A DNA stretch of 64,000 bases, taken from NCBI GenBank assembly GCA_030549205.1, contig JAUKTV010000016.1, forward strand, positions 62,001 through 126,000. The letters run 5' to 3'. This document shows positions 55,223 to 64,000 of the stretch, piece by piece. The translations under genes were made by a program, and so were the position numbers. This DNA is from Apiosordaria backusii. Taxonomy: Eukaryota > Ascomycota > Sordariomycetes > Sordariales > Lasiosphaeriaceae. Each line of letters begins with the position of its first letter. The stretch's first letter is position 1. The notes under the pieces were generated by a model. It was not told the DNA's origin. It searched no databases and saw only the letters and a program-made list of their open reading frames with translations.

Positions 55223-56778
55223 CAACTATCAACGACCAACAAGAATCTCATGCGCCGCTGGCGACTGTCACTCGTGAAAATGCCCCTCGTTCGAGAACCC
55301 GCTGCCAAGACTGGAAATTCTCCAAAATCTGAGTGGGGTCACGGTTACAGTGGGTCCATAAGGCTACCCCTCGATCTCCAACCTGCACCCCACCATGATT
55401 TTCAAAAGACTCCCACAATGATGGTGATGGAAATCGTCAAGTCCTTCTAGAGTACATGTATTTCTTGGCCTTTGCAGTTGCATCTCGTCTTTAAATCAAA
55501 TATATCTTTCCCCGGGGCCGTCCCACAGCATGACATTCGCATAAATCCCTCCCACTTCGGAACCAAGAAACAACAACTTTAGTTTCTTCATTCATAATCA
55601 ATATGATGTGTTATGCCATGATCCCTCATACCGTTTCCTGCTCTACCTATGAGATGATCCGTTAGACAGTGCTTCAGGTACAAACGTCCGTTTGAGGTGC
55701 AGTCCGGCAACACGGAGACATAATACGGCCCGTTCAACGATTGCTCAACAGTAGACTACAAATGAATGTTCAATAATAATTATGTCAGGTGTTTGGAGAC
55801 GTTGTTTGGGTTTTGTATGTGCCGCCCCACTTCTACCGAGCTAACCCCAACCCGAATCCCAAGTCCCAAACGGCCAACGTCAAAGATCCTTCTGGGCCCA
55901 AAATCAGACGACTTTCTCTTCCTGCCGGGCCTCAGTGCCGAACACGGCACCAAAATCTAACTCTGCCTTCTGATTGCACTCCTAGTTCGGATATAATGTT
56001 GCATCCCGAATGCCGTTTCTTTTTATTTTCTTGAAAAATTTCAATCAAGCCTAAAGGATAGGGTTCTTTGAAGCAAGTGCTTCCTTGACCCATGACCCCC
56101 TTCCCTGTCCTTCACCACTAGCAAACCCGGGCCGCGCTGCCCAGAGATACCCATTTTGCTGCGCCAGCCTCGGCGCATGATGACATCAAATCGGAGCTGG
56201 AAACTGGTTGCCCAACCTGGCCAACTTCTTTCCTTGTTTGCCTTTGTGATCAAGTTTATAAAAACAAGTGTCATTCGCATCTTGTGTGTGTTCAGACCAT
56301 CCAAGTGTCAAAAATCTGTCAAATGACCACGGACCTCTAAGAAGAGACAACGACATAATACTCCACAGGAAAAGCACGGTTTTGACCTCGGGACCAGCCT
56401 GACCGGCCTGACCTGACAACACTTTGTTCTCGTTTCGTGGTTGGTTTCTATTTGAAGATTCTTATAAACGGAGACCCCGTCACGGTTCTTTCTGTTTTTT
56501 TTTTTTGCTTCATTGAAGATATCCTCACAACCTTTCAACAAAGTCGAACGTTCTGTACTATTATTCACTCTGGCATCAACACCCATCCTCTTCCTGGACC
56601 CCAGAGCCGCTTGTATACCTTCCCGCCACTTCGAACTTAGTTCAATCCCTGTCTCTGAACCCGAACTTTTTCACACCCTCTGCGTCATATTGTATGATAT
56701 CCGAGGGGAATCCAACCACGTTTGTTCTCTCTCGATATACACCCACATCCAGAGAAACAACACCATACCCCCCAAAAA
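55223..56778. other. Divergent upstream region, QTRT1 / 2EXR gene
   Basis: 1.56 kb between divergent genes, without a coding frame I can support or a recognised site. Confidence 0.6.
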
Positions 56779-57588
56779 ATGGACGAAGAATTCCCCTTTT
56801 TTCCCCTCCTCCCGGCCGAACTCCGCCTCCAAATCTGGCGCCTCTCCCTCCCACCCCGCGTCGTCTTGCTTTCTCAATCATCCTCCTACCCATCACCAAC
56901 CTACACCTCCCCCACCCCCCCACCAATACTCCTCTCAGTCTGCCACGAATCCCGCATGGAAACCCTCCGCTCTCTTGTCCTCCTCCCATCACTCAACATC
57001 TACTTCCACCCCGGCCTCGACGTCCTCTACCACCCCCGCCCATCTTGTTCTCTTCTGGGGTATTCTAGTCCATCACTTCCCCCCTTCCTCCACCCAGTAC
57101 GGGAGCTCATCACCAAGGTGGCAGTCGACTATGTTAGTTCAGAAATAAGAAGAGAGTGGGAGGTGTACAACAAGTATTCGTTCCTCAAATCGTTTCCGAA
57201 TTTGGAGGAGGGGTATTTGGTGATTAATACCTCTCGTGATGGTGATGATCAAAGGCCGGAAAGGGGGCGCCAAAGGGAAATTGAGCTGATTGATCCGAGG
57301 GGGGATAAATCTGAGATTATGGGGATCATGGAGCGGGTGAGGGAGAGCTTTTGTTACGAGTTGCCTCCTCCGTCACCGCAAGAAGAAAGTGAGGCGGTAA
57401 AGGTGGAAGAAAAGGAAGAGGAGGAAAAGGAAAAGTGGGTGGATGGGAGGATTGAGTATAATGGTTTGGAGCTTGTGCCGAAAGCGATGGTTTGGGGGGC
57501 GGTTGCTTTGGGAGTCCGAGTGGGAGTGTGGTTGGTGTTTGCGGGTGATTTATCTTTTTCTGCGGTTTTGTTTTGGCATATCTCATGA
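56779..57588 (+). CDS. 2EXR-domain protein, function unknown
   Basis: Single exon, 269 aa, beginning MDEEFPFFPLLPAELRLQIWRLSLPPRVV. The FPFFPLLPAELRLQIWRLSL block is the 2EXR signature, an F-box-like motif expanded in filamentous fungi, followed by PPILLSVCHESRMETL and IYFHPGLDVLYHP, also typical. The C-terminal half is charged (VKVEEKEEEEKEKW) and ends in a hydrophobic stretch (VWGAVALGVRVGVWLVFAGDLSFSAVLF) that might be a membrane segment. The family is large, fast-evolving and without a known biochemical role. C-rich in the first third, G-rich afterwards. Confidence 0.82.
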   Translation: MDEEFPFFPLLPAELRLQIWRLSLPPRVVLLSQSSSYPSPTYTSPTPPPILLSVCHESRMETLRSLVLLPSLNIYFHPGLDVLYHPRPSCSLLGYSSPSLPPFLHPVRELITKVAVDYVSSEIRREWEVYNKYSFLKSFPNLEEGYLVINTSRDGDDQRPERGRQREIELIDPRGDKSEIMGIMERVRESFCYELPPPSPQEESEAVKVEEKEEEEKEKWVDGRIEYNGLELVPKAMVWGAVALGVRVGVWLVFAGDLSFSAVLFWHIS

Positions 57589-57876
57589 TTTTTTTATGAG
57601 GATTCTGTTTTTTTTCTTTTTAGCATATCTCACGGTTGGGTTTAGATAGAAGTTTGTCATGGAAGGGTTCCGGGACAGAGATAATATGTCAGGGTTGTGT
57701 ATATTACGTTGTGTTGTATTCAAAATGTAGACAGGGGGCTCAATGCAAAAACAAATGTAATAAATCCGTGGTTGGTTCGAGAATTCCGCCAAAATTACCT
57801 CGCCATCTTCATCCAGTCGTCATGTTCTTCCCGTGTCCTTCTCATGCTGTCCATTCCATGTCCTCAAATGCTGTCT

Positions 57877-59050
57877 TTAGAAGAGGACGTAAACCGACAA
57901 GACCAGCAGAGTCCAGCTCAGCAAGCCGAACCTCGCATCGCTCAGAGACATTGCGCCAGACGGTCTAGTAGCCGACGTCGTGGGGGTTGAGGTCGATTGC
58001 TCATCGTTGGCAGGAGGGGTGGATGGAGAAGCAGTTGGGATGATGTCAATGATATTGCCATTGCCAAATCCCCTGGTTCCAGCAGATGTGAAGACGATGT
58101 CGCCGTTGCCATTGCCGCTACCGCCCGCGCTGCTGCCTCTAGCAGTGAATCCTCCTCCTCCAGGGGGGAACTCGTCACAGAAGGTTGTAAACGCTGCGAA
58201 GACTATTTTTCCCCAACGTTAGCCAGAACGTCAAAACACATAAAATGGCCAGAGGCTACTAGGTACTTACTGCTGTAGTCGGTTGGCTCAGCTGTCGTCG
58301 CCCACGCAGCGCAAGTGCTCGCATAGTCCTCCGCAACGGTGGTATATGAACCAAAGGGGTCATAACACATACACTCCGCCAGCTCCCTGTCGGAAATGGC
58401 GGTGAAATTTGGAATCTTGCTCGAGCAGGATCGTACAATGTTGGCAAATGAGGCGCAAGCTCTGGGAGTAGACGAGGGTCCAGCGGTGACTGTGTCTCGG
58501 GCGGTAGTGGCGACTGTATCTTGGGTAGTAGTGACGACAACTGCGCTGGTCCTCGGGGTAGTCGGGCGATTAGAGCAGATTGGGCTGATGGAGAGACAGC
58601 CGTCCCAGATAACCGACATGGCTAGAGTCGGTTTGTTAGTAATGCTAGCTCTCTGAAATTTGGTAAATACATGGCACTTGACATACCTGAAAAGCTTGCG
58701 GTGGCGCCGGCAACTGAATTGTAAATGTAGGAGGCACAAGAGGAGTATGCCGGGTAGAGAGCTGTGCCCGAGAAGCAGCATAAACAGTCAAACATCTCCC
58801 CAATCGGGGCTGATGTCGCAAGGGCACCAGCATTGGCGCAAGAGGTGACGACAAGATTGGCAACAGAGCAAGCCGTGACGCCCGCTTGTAGGGCCATCGC
58901 CTGAACCGTCACATTTGGTGGTGGGAGATTGTTGACATGTATGGCCTGAACATCGATGGTGTGGACCACTTCCACATATTTCTCGAGCATCGCATTCACG
59001 ACAGCCCCTTGCGCCAGAGCAAGCGCTGGGAGGATTCTTCGGACCATCAT
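57877..59050 (-). CDS. Secreted Cys-rich protein, probably GPI-anchored
   Basis: Three exons on the minus strand: 58687-59050, 58271-58621 and 57877-58202. The introns are 65 bp (GTATGT...CTAG) and 68 bp (GTAAGT...ATAG), and the phases agree, giving 346 aa. The N-terminus MMVRRILPALALAQGAVVNA is a plausible signal peptide. Two Cys-bearing modules follow: one with TACSVANLVVTSCAN, FDCLCCFSG and YSSCASY, and one with WDGCLSISPICS, RACASFANIVRSCSS and AECMCYDPF. They are separated by a Thr/Val/Ser-rich stretch. A Gly/Asn-rich low-complexity region leads to a short hydrophobic end (FGLLSWTLLVLSVYVLF) without a basic tail, as in GPI-anchored wall proteins. The arrangement recalls fungal cell-surface or infection-structure proteins, but I cannot name a family. 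The gene diverges from HOS3. Confidence 0.75.
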
Positions 59051-60177
59051 CTTCACTTCTTCGTAGGCTGGTCAAGTGAAGGTCCCGAGAAAATCCACGG
59101 GTGCGAGTGAAAGTAGCACATGGCTTGAGTTATATATCAACAGGCAGCTCGACTGCAAGGCTGAGACCCTGCAGACCGACTTGTTCCGGCTCTTCGGAAC
59201 GTAAGGCACTTGTGAGGAGGCTGGAAGCTCCCATCTCAATTGGTCTAGGGTGGCCGAGCTGAAATCAATACTATCGCAAAGCAAGTATTGAACCCATCCT
59301 CCACTGCCACTTGGCACCCTGATTTTGTTAGGCCCAGTCAGTTCATTGCGGCTGAAATGCAATGGAAGGCCATAGCATGCCCTCAACAACGAAAACGCCT
59401 AGCATGAGGAGTGTTGGAAGGATATGATTGGGGTGCTGGGAAGGGGGTGACGACGATGAGGTGTGCTACCATGCAGCTACCCCGCGCCTGCATTCAATAT
59501 TCTTGGCATCTCAACAGTCAATAGTGTTCTCCGAGACTCCGTATAAATCATGTCGGGAAATGCGGGCAGGAAAATAACCTCATGGGGATCCTCTCGGCTC
59601 TTCATCCCAGACTTCAAAAGATCCCCTGTTTGACGGAAGTGTTCCTGACGATGCTCAGATGCCGGCACTTGCTTGGACATGTTCTGGAAACCTGACTAAA
59701 AGCAGCGATAACCTTGCTTTGGAGGCTCGGGGATGTTGACAAGCACTCCGCTGGCAAGGAGTCCTTGCCCAGGGATTCAAAGATGCTTTGTTGGACGAAT
59801 CTTTGAACAAATCCTCATATCTTGCACTTGCAAAGACAGACAACCCTTGGAAGTTACATGCCCAGTCCCTTAGCTCTCAGTCACGTGAACAGGCAATGCT
59901 ATGACGTCCTGACGCGTGACGCGCTTTTGACTGTTACCGCCAAGCCCAAGAGCATGGGGTGGGACTCAGGGAGGCCAAATTGGAGCCAATTTACAGCGTG
60001 TCCACCTGAAGCATAGGTCAATGACTTCATGCCAGCTGCTGCTCGGTGCCATCTGATCACTCACTCACTTTAGACATCGGATAGAATAAAATCACTTTTT
60101 GACTTTTCCTGAACCTTCAGACGAGAAAGACGGCTTTATGCCCATGCGGCAGCTGCAGCACCACCGACCTCTTCATA
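59051..60177. other. Divergent upstream region, Cys-rich protein / HOS3
   Basis: 1.1 kb between divergent genes; only short frames, no recognised site. Confidence 0.6.
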
Positions 60178-63100
60178 ATGGCGTCGCCGGCGTCGTTGTC
60201 TGAGTCGTCCCAACCACAAGCTGACCTCCAGCAAGACAGGCCCGCAAGCAACAAAGATGGCTCAAAGAGTCCCAGAGAAGCCGATTTGGCTCAGTCGCTC
60301 CAACACCTGACCATATCAACCACATCGTCGCCTGCAAGACAACCCCGCGCCCCTCGGCCCAGTCCCCTCAAGCCCACATCCGACTTTCCTTCTGAGAGCT
60401 CCCCGCGCCGACCAAGCAGTGCCATGCGCAGCCCACTTTCTGGCTCTGCTTCAGTTAGATCACCATCCAGAGCCGGTACTCCTACCTTGCTAAGAAAAGC
60501 CTCTACGAACTCGCTCCGTTCGGCCAACGGCGTAACGCCACTCCGCCGAGCAAGCTCCGCCAGTATCCTGTCTCCCACCCCCTCCAGGTCCGGCAGATCA
60601 CCACTGAGAAGCATGTCGCCCGAATTCCCAGAGAAGCCCGTCTTGACTGCCCAAGCTGTCGCAAATGCCCACTTCAAAGCCGAGCTAGATGCTCTCCACG
60701 GACCCGACTGGACCCGCCCGGCAGAGACTGTTGTTATTCTCCAGGATGCCTGCTACGGCCACCGATACTCGCGACCCAAGACCTCGAAAGCACAGCTGAG
60801 CACCATTGTCGAACGACCAGAAAGGGTTAAGGCCTGTGTACTGGGTGTATCGGCCGCATATGTCCGGTTGGGCGAGCGACATCAGGATGGCGACTTTCCG
60901 ATTGCACCAGAGGCCAGCCCGGCGCAGCTGCCCACAATTCCCTTCCGAATACAGAAAAGCGACAGGCGACTTCCACTGACGTCCCAGACGGTAACAAATG
61001 TTCACGGAACAAAATGGATGGAAGAGCTCAAGATTATGTGCGACACGGCCGAGTCGAAGCTGGCAGTCAACGGGAAAGAGCTCCAACGACCGGATATCGA
61101 CCGTGGGGCAAATACGGAGGCTCCACAGAAGTTTCATGAGGGCGATTTGTACCTCTGCTCCGAGACGTTGGAAGCTCTTGAGGGAGCATTGGGGGGAGTC
61201 TGCGATGCAGTCGATGCTGTGTTCCGTCCTCAGGGGCCACAGCGGGCCTTTGTTGCTATTCGTCCCCCTGGCCACCATTGCTCTGGCTCGCATCCATCTG
61301 GGTTCTGCTGGATCAACAACGTTCATGTCGGTATCATGCACGCCATTCTCAGCCACGGTCTGACCCACGCCGCCATCATCGACTTTGATCTTCACCACGG
61401 TGATGGCTCCCAGTCGATTGCCTGGCAACACAATGCGAGGTCCGTTGGGCTGGGTAAGAATGCGGCCTGGTGGAAGAAAACGTCAATTGGGTACTTCAGT
61501 TTGCACGACATCAACTCTTACCCGTGCGAGATGGGCGATGAAGACAAAGTTAGGAACGCCAGCATATGCATTGACAACGCGCACGGCCAGAGCATTTGGA
61601 ATGTCCATCTGCAGCCATGGAAGACAGAGGCTGATTTTTGGGCGTTATACGAGTCCAAATACTCGATCCTGTTGGACAAGACTCGGGAGTACTTGAGGGC
61701 TCAGACGGAGAAACTGCGTGCTCAAGGGGTGAACTCAAGAGCCGCCATCTTTTTGTCTGCCGGGTTTGACGCAAGCGAGTGGGAAAGTCCAGGGATGCAA
61801 AGACACAATGTCAATGTCCCGACCGAGTTCTATGCTCGACTAACCCGCGATGTCGTCAAAATCGCCGCCGAGGAGGGGACGAGCGTGGAAGGCCGTGTCA
61901 TCAGTGTCTTGGAGGGCGGCTATAGCGATCGTGCTTTGTGCTCAGGAGTTCTGAGCCATCTCTGTGGTCTTGCCAGCGATGGCCCTCGCATCAAGCCAGA
62001 AGTGGCTCCCTCCGGACTTGGCTACGAGATGGGCCAAAAGATGGGCACGGTGGAGGCAGTAAAGGAGCCCTCAACAAAAGAAGGCGGGGCCCGCCAGTAC
62101 GACCCGTCATGGTGGTCTATCCCAGAGCTTGAAGCACTTGAAGTCGCTATTAGTGCGCCTCCGGCTGAAGTCAAGAAGCCCCGAAATGTTATACCGCCCA
62201 CCTACTCCTCGCCAACACAGGCATCAGCCGCAAGATCTGTTGTGCCGCCAAAGAATATTCGTCGCAGCGTGTCGGGATTTGGCGTGCCAAATGGCCATGG
62301 TCATAGTTACAGAGCGCCTACACCTCCTCCCCCTGATGTGTCATGGACTACAGCAGCCCTTGAACTCAGCAATTTACTGATTCCCTCTGGTCGTCAGACA
62401 GACAGCTGCACTCATGAAGAGCTGGGTGCAGAGGCAACTCGGGCTCGTCGCGAGCGTCAGTTTGTCCTTGCTCAAAATGCTGGGGGCGCTGAGGTGCAGA
62501 CTGTGCCTGTGGTCGTTCCTCCCCCAATGGTGGTTGAACGGCCACCCACCAGGATGTCATTGAGAGAGCGCAAGGCCAAACCATCCTATCTGGAGGAGGA
62601 TGAAGATGATCACAAATCACGAAGAAAGACAGTAGCCGGACCAGCTGTGCTTGCCACCGAAAAGAAAAGACCACCACCCAGTCGGCGACTTAGTACGGCG
62701 TCGACGACAGTGTCCGAAACCGTGGATTCGGTGCCGCCGCTTCCCCGACCAGCGCCGATACGTGCGAGCTCAAAGCCAGAGCATGCCAGACCTGATTCCG
62801 TTGCGAGTGTTCGGACTAATGCGTCCGGCATCAATGTGAAGAAGACTCGGGCTCCAGTCAAGAAGGAGCCTGTCCCCAGAGTTCCAAGGGTACCCAAGAA
62901 ACCTTCTGTTGATCCTTCTGCTCCTATTTCAGAGCCTTCAAAGCATGCTAGCGAAGCGCCGGCGGATAAGGAAGGCGGCAACGACGTCGACAAACTGGCA
63001 AAGGACATGAAGAAGATTAAGATTACCGTCGTGTCCAAAGCAGAACGTGACGCTCGCGAGCGGGAAAAGAATGCGCGAGAAAAGCTTGCCTCAGCAGACA

Positions 63101-63717
63101 CTATCACTGTCGCCGCGCCTCCCAAGTCGGATGAGAACAAGCCGCTGCTTTCTGTTCGGCCACCAGACAACCAAACCCTTCCCGCCACCCCAACTGACAC
63201 AGAGTCTACCTTTGTGTCCAGCCCCCCAACAGCAGAGAACTTTCTTCCTCCAGTCTTAACATCACCGGTTTACAACCAACCTTCGGAATCGCTAGCCTCC
63301 CCGCTCTACCCGCCTTCTGAAACATTTTCCAACTCAGCCATGAGCTCCGTCACTCCCACCTTCTCCAGCCCCGTCCGCGGAGCCTCCCCTCACACTGCTA
63401 CTTCAACGCCCACCCCAATGGACATGTTCATTCAGTACCAGCCTGATGGCCCGACTCCTGAGTCAAAGGTTCAACAGCAGCAGCAACCGTTGCAGTGGTT
63501 ACCTCCCAACGTGTCCACCCCATTGTCGACCATGACCCCGATGAAGAGAGGAGATTTACCCGTCTTTAGTAGCACCGGGGTGATTCCCTTTTCGCCGGGG
63601 CCGCAGCCACAGACGCCAATGTCGTCACCGCCGCCGGCCACTGGGAGGGCTGGAACGCCTGCAGTGAGGAACTCGCCGGTTAGGAACCTGATCAAGAAGA
63701 TGGAGGAGAACAAATAA
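60178..63717 (+). CDS. HOS3: Hos3-type class II histone deacetylase
   Basis: A lysine deacetylase of the fungal Hos3 group (hda-4 in Neurospora), one of the four classical zinc deacetylases of filamentous fungi. Single exon, 1179 aa; the ATG at 60178 opens MASPASLSESSQPQ. A Ser/Pro/Arg-rich N-terminus (1-150) precedes the deacetylase domain at about 180-610: DACYGHRYSRPKTSKAQLSTIVERPERV, the zinc/catalytic stretch RPPGHHCSGSHPSGFCWINN, DFDLHHGDG, SAGFDASEWE and LEGGYSDRALCSG. All the expected His and Asp ligands and the GGY tyrosine are present, so it should be active. The 570-residue C-terminal tail is disordered, with a predicted helix DMKKIKITVVSKAERDAREREKNAREKLA near residue 950 and a Ser/Pro/Gln-rich end. 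Much longer than yeast Hos3 (697 aa). No frame break. Confidence 0.95.
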   Translation: MASPASLSESSQPQADLQQDRPASNKDGSKSPREADLAQSLQHLTISTTSSPARQPRAPRPSPLKPTSDFPSESSPRRPSSAMRSPLSGSASVRSPSRAGTPTLLRKASTNSLRSANGVTPLRRASSASILSPTPSRSGRSPLRSMSPEFPEKPVLTAQAVANAHFKAELDALHGPDWTRPAETVVILQDACYGHRYSRPKTSKAQLSTIVERPERVKACVLGVSAAYVRLGERHQDGDFPIAPEASPAQLPTIPFRIQKSDRRLPLTSQTVTNVHGTKWMEELKIMCDTAESKLAVNGKELQRPDIDRGANTEAPQKFHEGDLYLCSETLEALEGALGGVCDAVDAVFRPQGPQRAFVAIRPPGHHCSGSHPSGFCWINNVHVGIMHAILSHGLTHAAIIDFDLHHGDGSQSIAWQHNARSVGLGKNAAWWKKTSIGYFSLHDINSYPCEMGDEDKVRNASICIDNAHGQSIWNVHLQPWKTEADFWALYESKYSILLDKTREYLRAQTEKLRAQGVNSRAAIFLSAGFDASEWESPGMQRHNVNVPTEFYARLTRDVVKIAAEEGTSVEGRVISVLEGGYSDRALCSGVLSHLCGLASDGPRIKPEVAPSGLGYEMGQKMGTVEAVKEPSTKEGGARQYDPSWWSIPELEALEVAISAPPAEVKKPRNVIPPTYSSPTQASAARSVVPPKNIRRSVSGFGVPNGHGHSYRAPTPPPPDVSWTTAALELSNLLIPSGRQTDSCTHEELGAEATRARRERQFVLAQNAGGAEVQTVPVVVPPPMVVERPPTRMSLRERKAKPSYLEEDEDDHKSRRKTVAGPAVLATEKKRPPPSRRLSTASTTVSETVDSVPPLPRPAPIRASSKPEHARPDSVASVRTNASGINVKKTRAPVKKEPVPRVPRVPKKPSVDPSAPISEPSKHASEAPADKEGGNDVDKLAKDMKKIKITVVSKAERDAREREKNAREKLASADTITVAAPPKSDENKPLLSVRPPDNQTLPATPTDTESTFVSSPPTAENFLPPVLTSPVYNQPSESLASPLYPPSETFSNSAMSSVTPTFSSPVRGASPHTATSTPTPMDMFIQYQPDGPTPESKVQQQQQPLQWLPPNVSTPLSTMTPMKRGDLPVFSSTGVIPFSPGPQPQTPMSSPPPATGRAGTPAVRNSPVRNLIKKMEENK

Positions 63718-64000
63718 TTTATGCGGTGGTGCGTGTGGGAAAGTCTGTATACAGTACCAGTCTGAAAACAAACATTGCAAGGGAGTTTGTTACGGCGAAT
63801 AGTGTCTAGAGGTTTGAGGGCTATCGGGGGACGGCATGGAAGTTTTTTATTGTTTTTGTGTTTGCTGTTTCCCCCCCTTTTTTCTTCTTCCTTCCGTTCT
63901 ATTCTACTACTCTTTTTACTACTTCACATTGCAGTGATTGTGGGTTCTTACAGTTATTTTATTCGGGTTCTTATTCAACGGCACTTTAAATAGTTTATTT
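63718..64000. other. HOS3 3' flank to the window edge
   Basis: AT- and pyrimidine-rich non-coding sequence after the HOS3 stop; presumably its 3' UTR. No gene seen. Confidence 0.6.

Noticed and set aside
1..64000. A secondary-metabolite, defence or transposon cluster
   Set aside because: No synthase, NLR, transposase, reverse transcriptase or long terminal repeats are readable; the genes are mostly core functions.

Overview
This window comes from a filamentous ascomycete nuclear genome, most likely a Sordariomycete close to Sordariales. That placement rests on recalled family resemblance, not on a search. The supporting evidence is fungal-only families (Bbc1, Spo7, Mrp51, 2EXR, WSC and CSC1-type proteins), introns of about 50-180 bp with GT-AG ends and CTAAC- or CTGAC-like branch sites, genes on both strands, and C/G-ended codons. 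I find 18 protein-coding genes, 17 complete and one cut by the left edge. I see no rRNA, tRNA, CRISPR array or recognisable transposon.

Layout. 1-4943 holds the C-terminal part of the cytoplasmic dynein heavy chain (+). 7779-9172 is a WSC-domain cell-wall sensor (-). 13140-16651 is a secreted/membrane Kelch protein (-). 17929-19620 is an unidentified coiled-coil protein (-). 21965-24784 is a CSC1/DUF221 channel (+). 26761-34314 is THO2 of the THO mRNA-export complex (-). 35492-37075 is homoserine O-acetyltransferase (+). 38198-39205 is an atypical dual-specificity phosphatase (-). 40132-41437 is Spo7 (-). 42304-44062 is an ABHD4/5-Cld1 type hydrolase (+). 45036-48758 is the actin-patch protein Bbc1 (-). 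49658-50542 is the RNA polymerase II CTD phosphatase Rtr1 (+). 51121-55222 is a co-oriented trio of translation genes (-): RPS17, mitochondrial MRP51 and tRNA-guanine transglycosylase. 56779-57588 is a 2EXR protein (+). 57877-59050 is a secreted Cys-rich, probably GPI-anchored protein (-). 60178-63717 is the histone deacetylase Hos3 (+).

The genes are mostly housekeeping functions placed side by side rather than a pathway cluster. The loosest groupings are membrane/lipid control (Spo7 next to the ABHD5-like hydrolase) and the translation trio. Two intergenic islands, 4944-7778 and 9173-13139, are long for such a gene-dense region and contain no gene I can support.

I found no convincing new multi-gene system. 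The points most worth a second look are: (a) five clear reading-frame breaks and one probable one in otherwise intact conserved genes, nearly all in short C or G runs, which points to under-called homopolymers in the assembly; (b) a near-perfect hairpin with about 37-bp arms at 25252-25348 between two convergent genes; (c) a stop-free, multiple-of-three intron hidden inside the THO2 reading frame; (d) a repeated switch inside genes from C-rich to G-rich coding strand; and (e) a telomere-like box upstream of MRP51.
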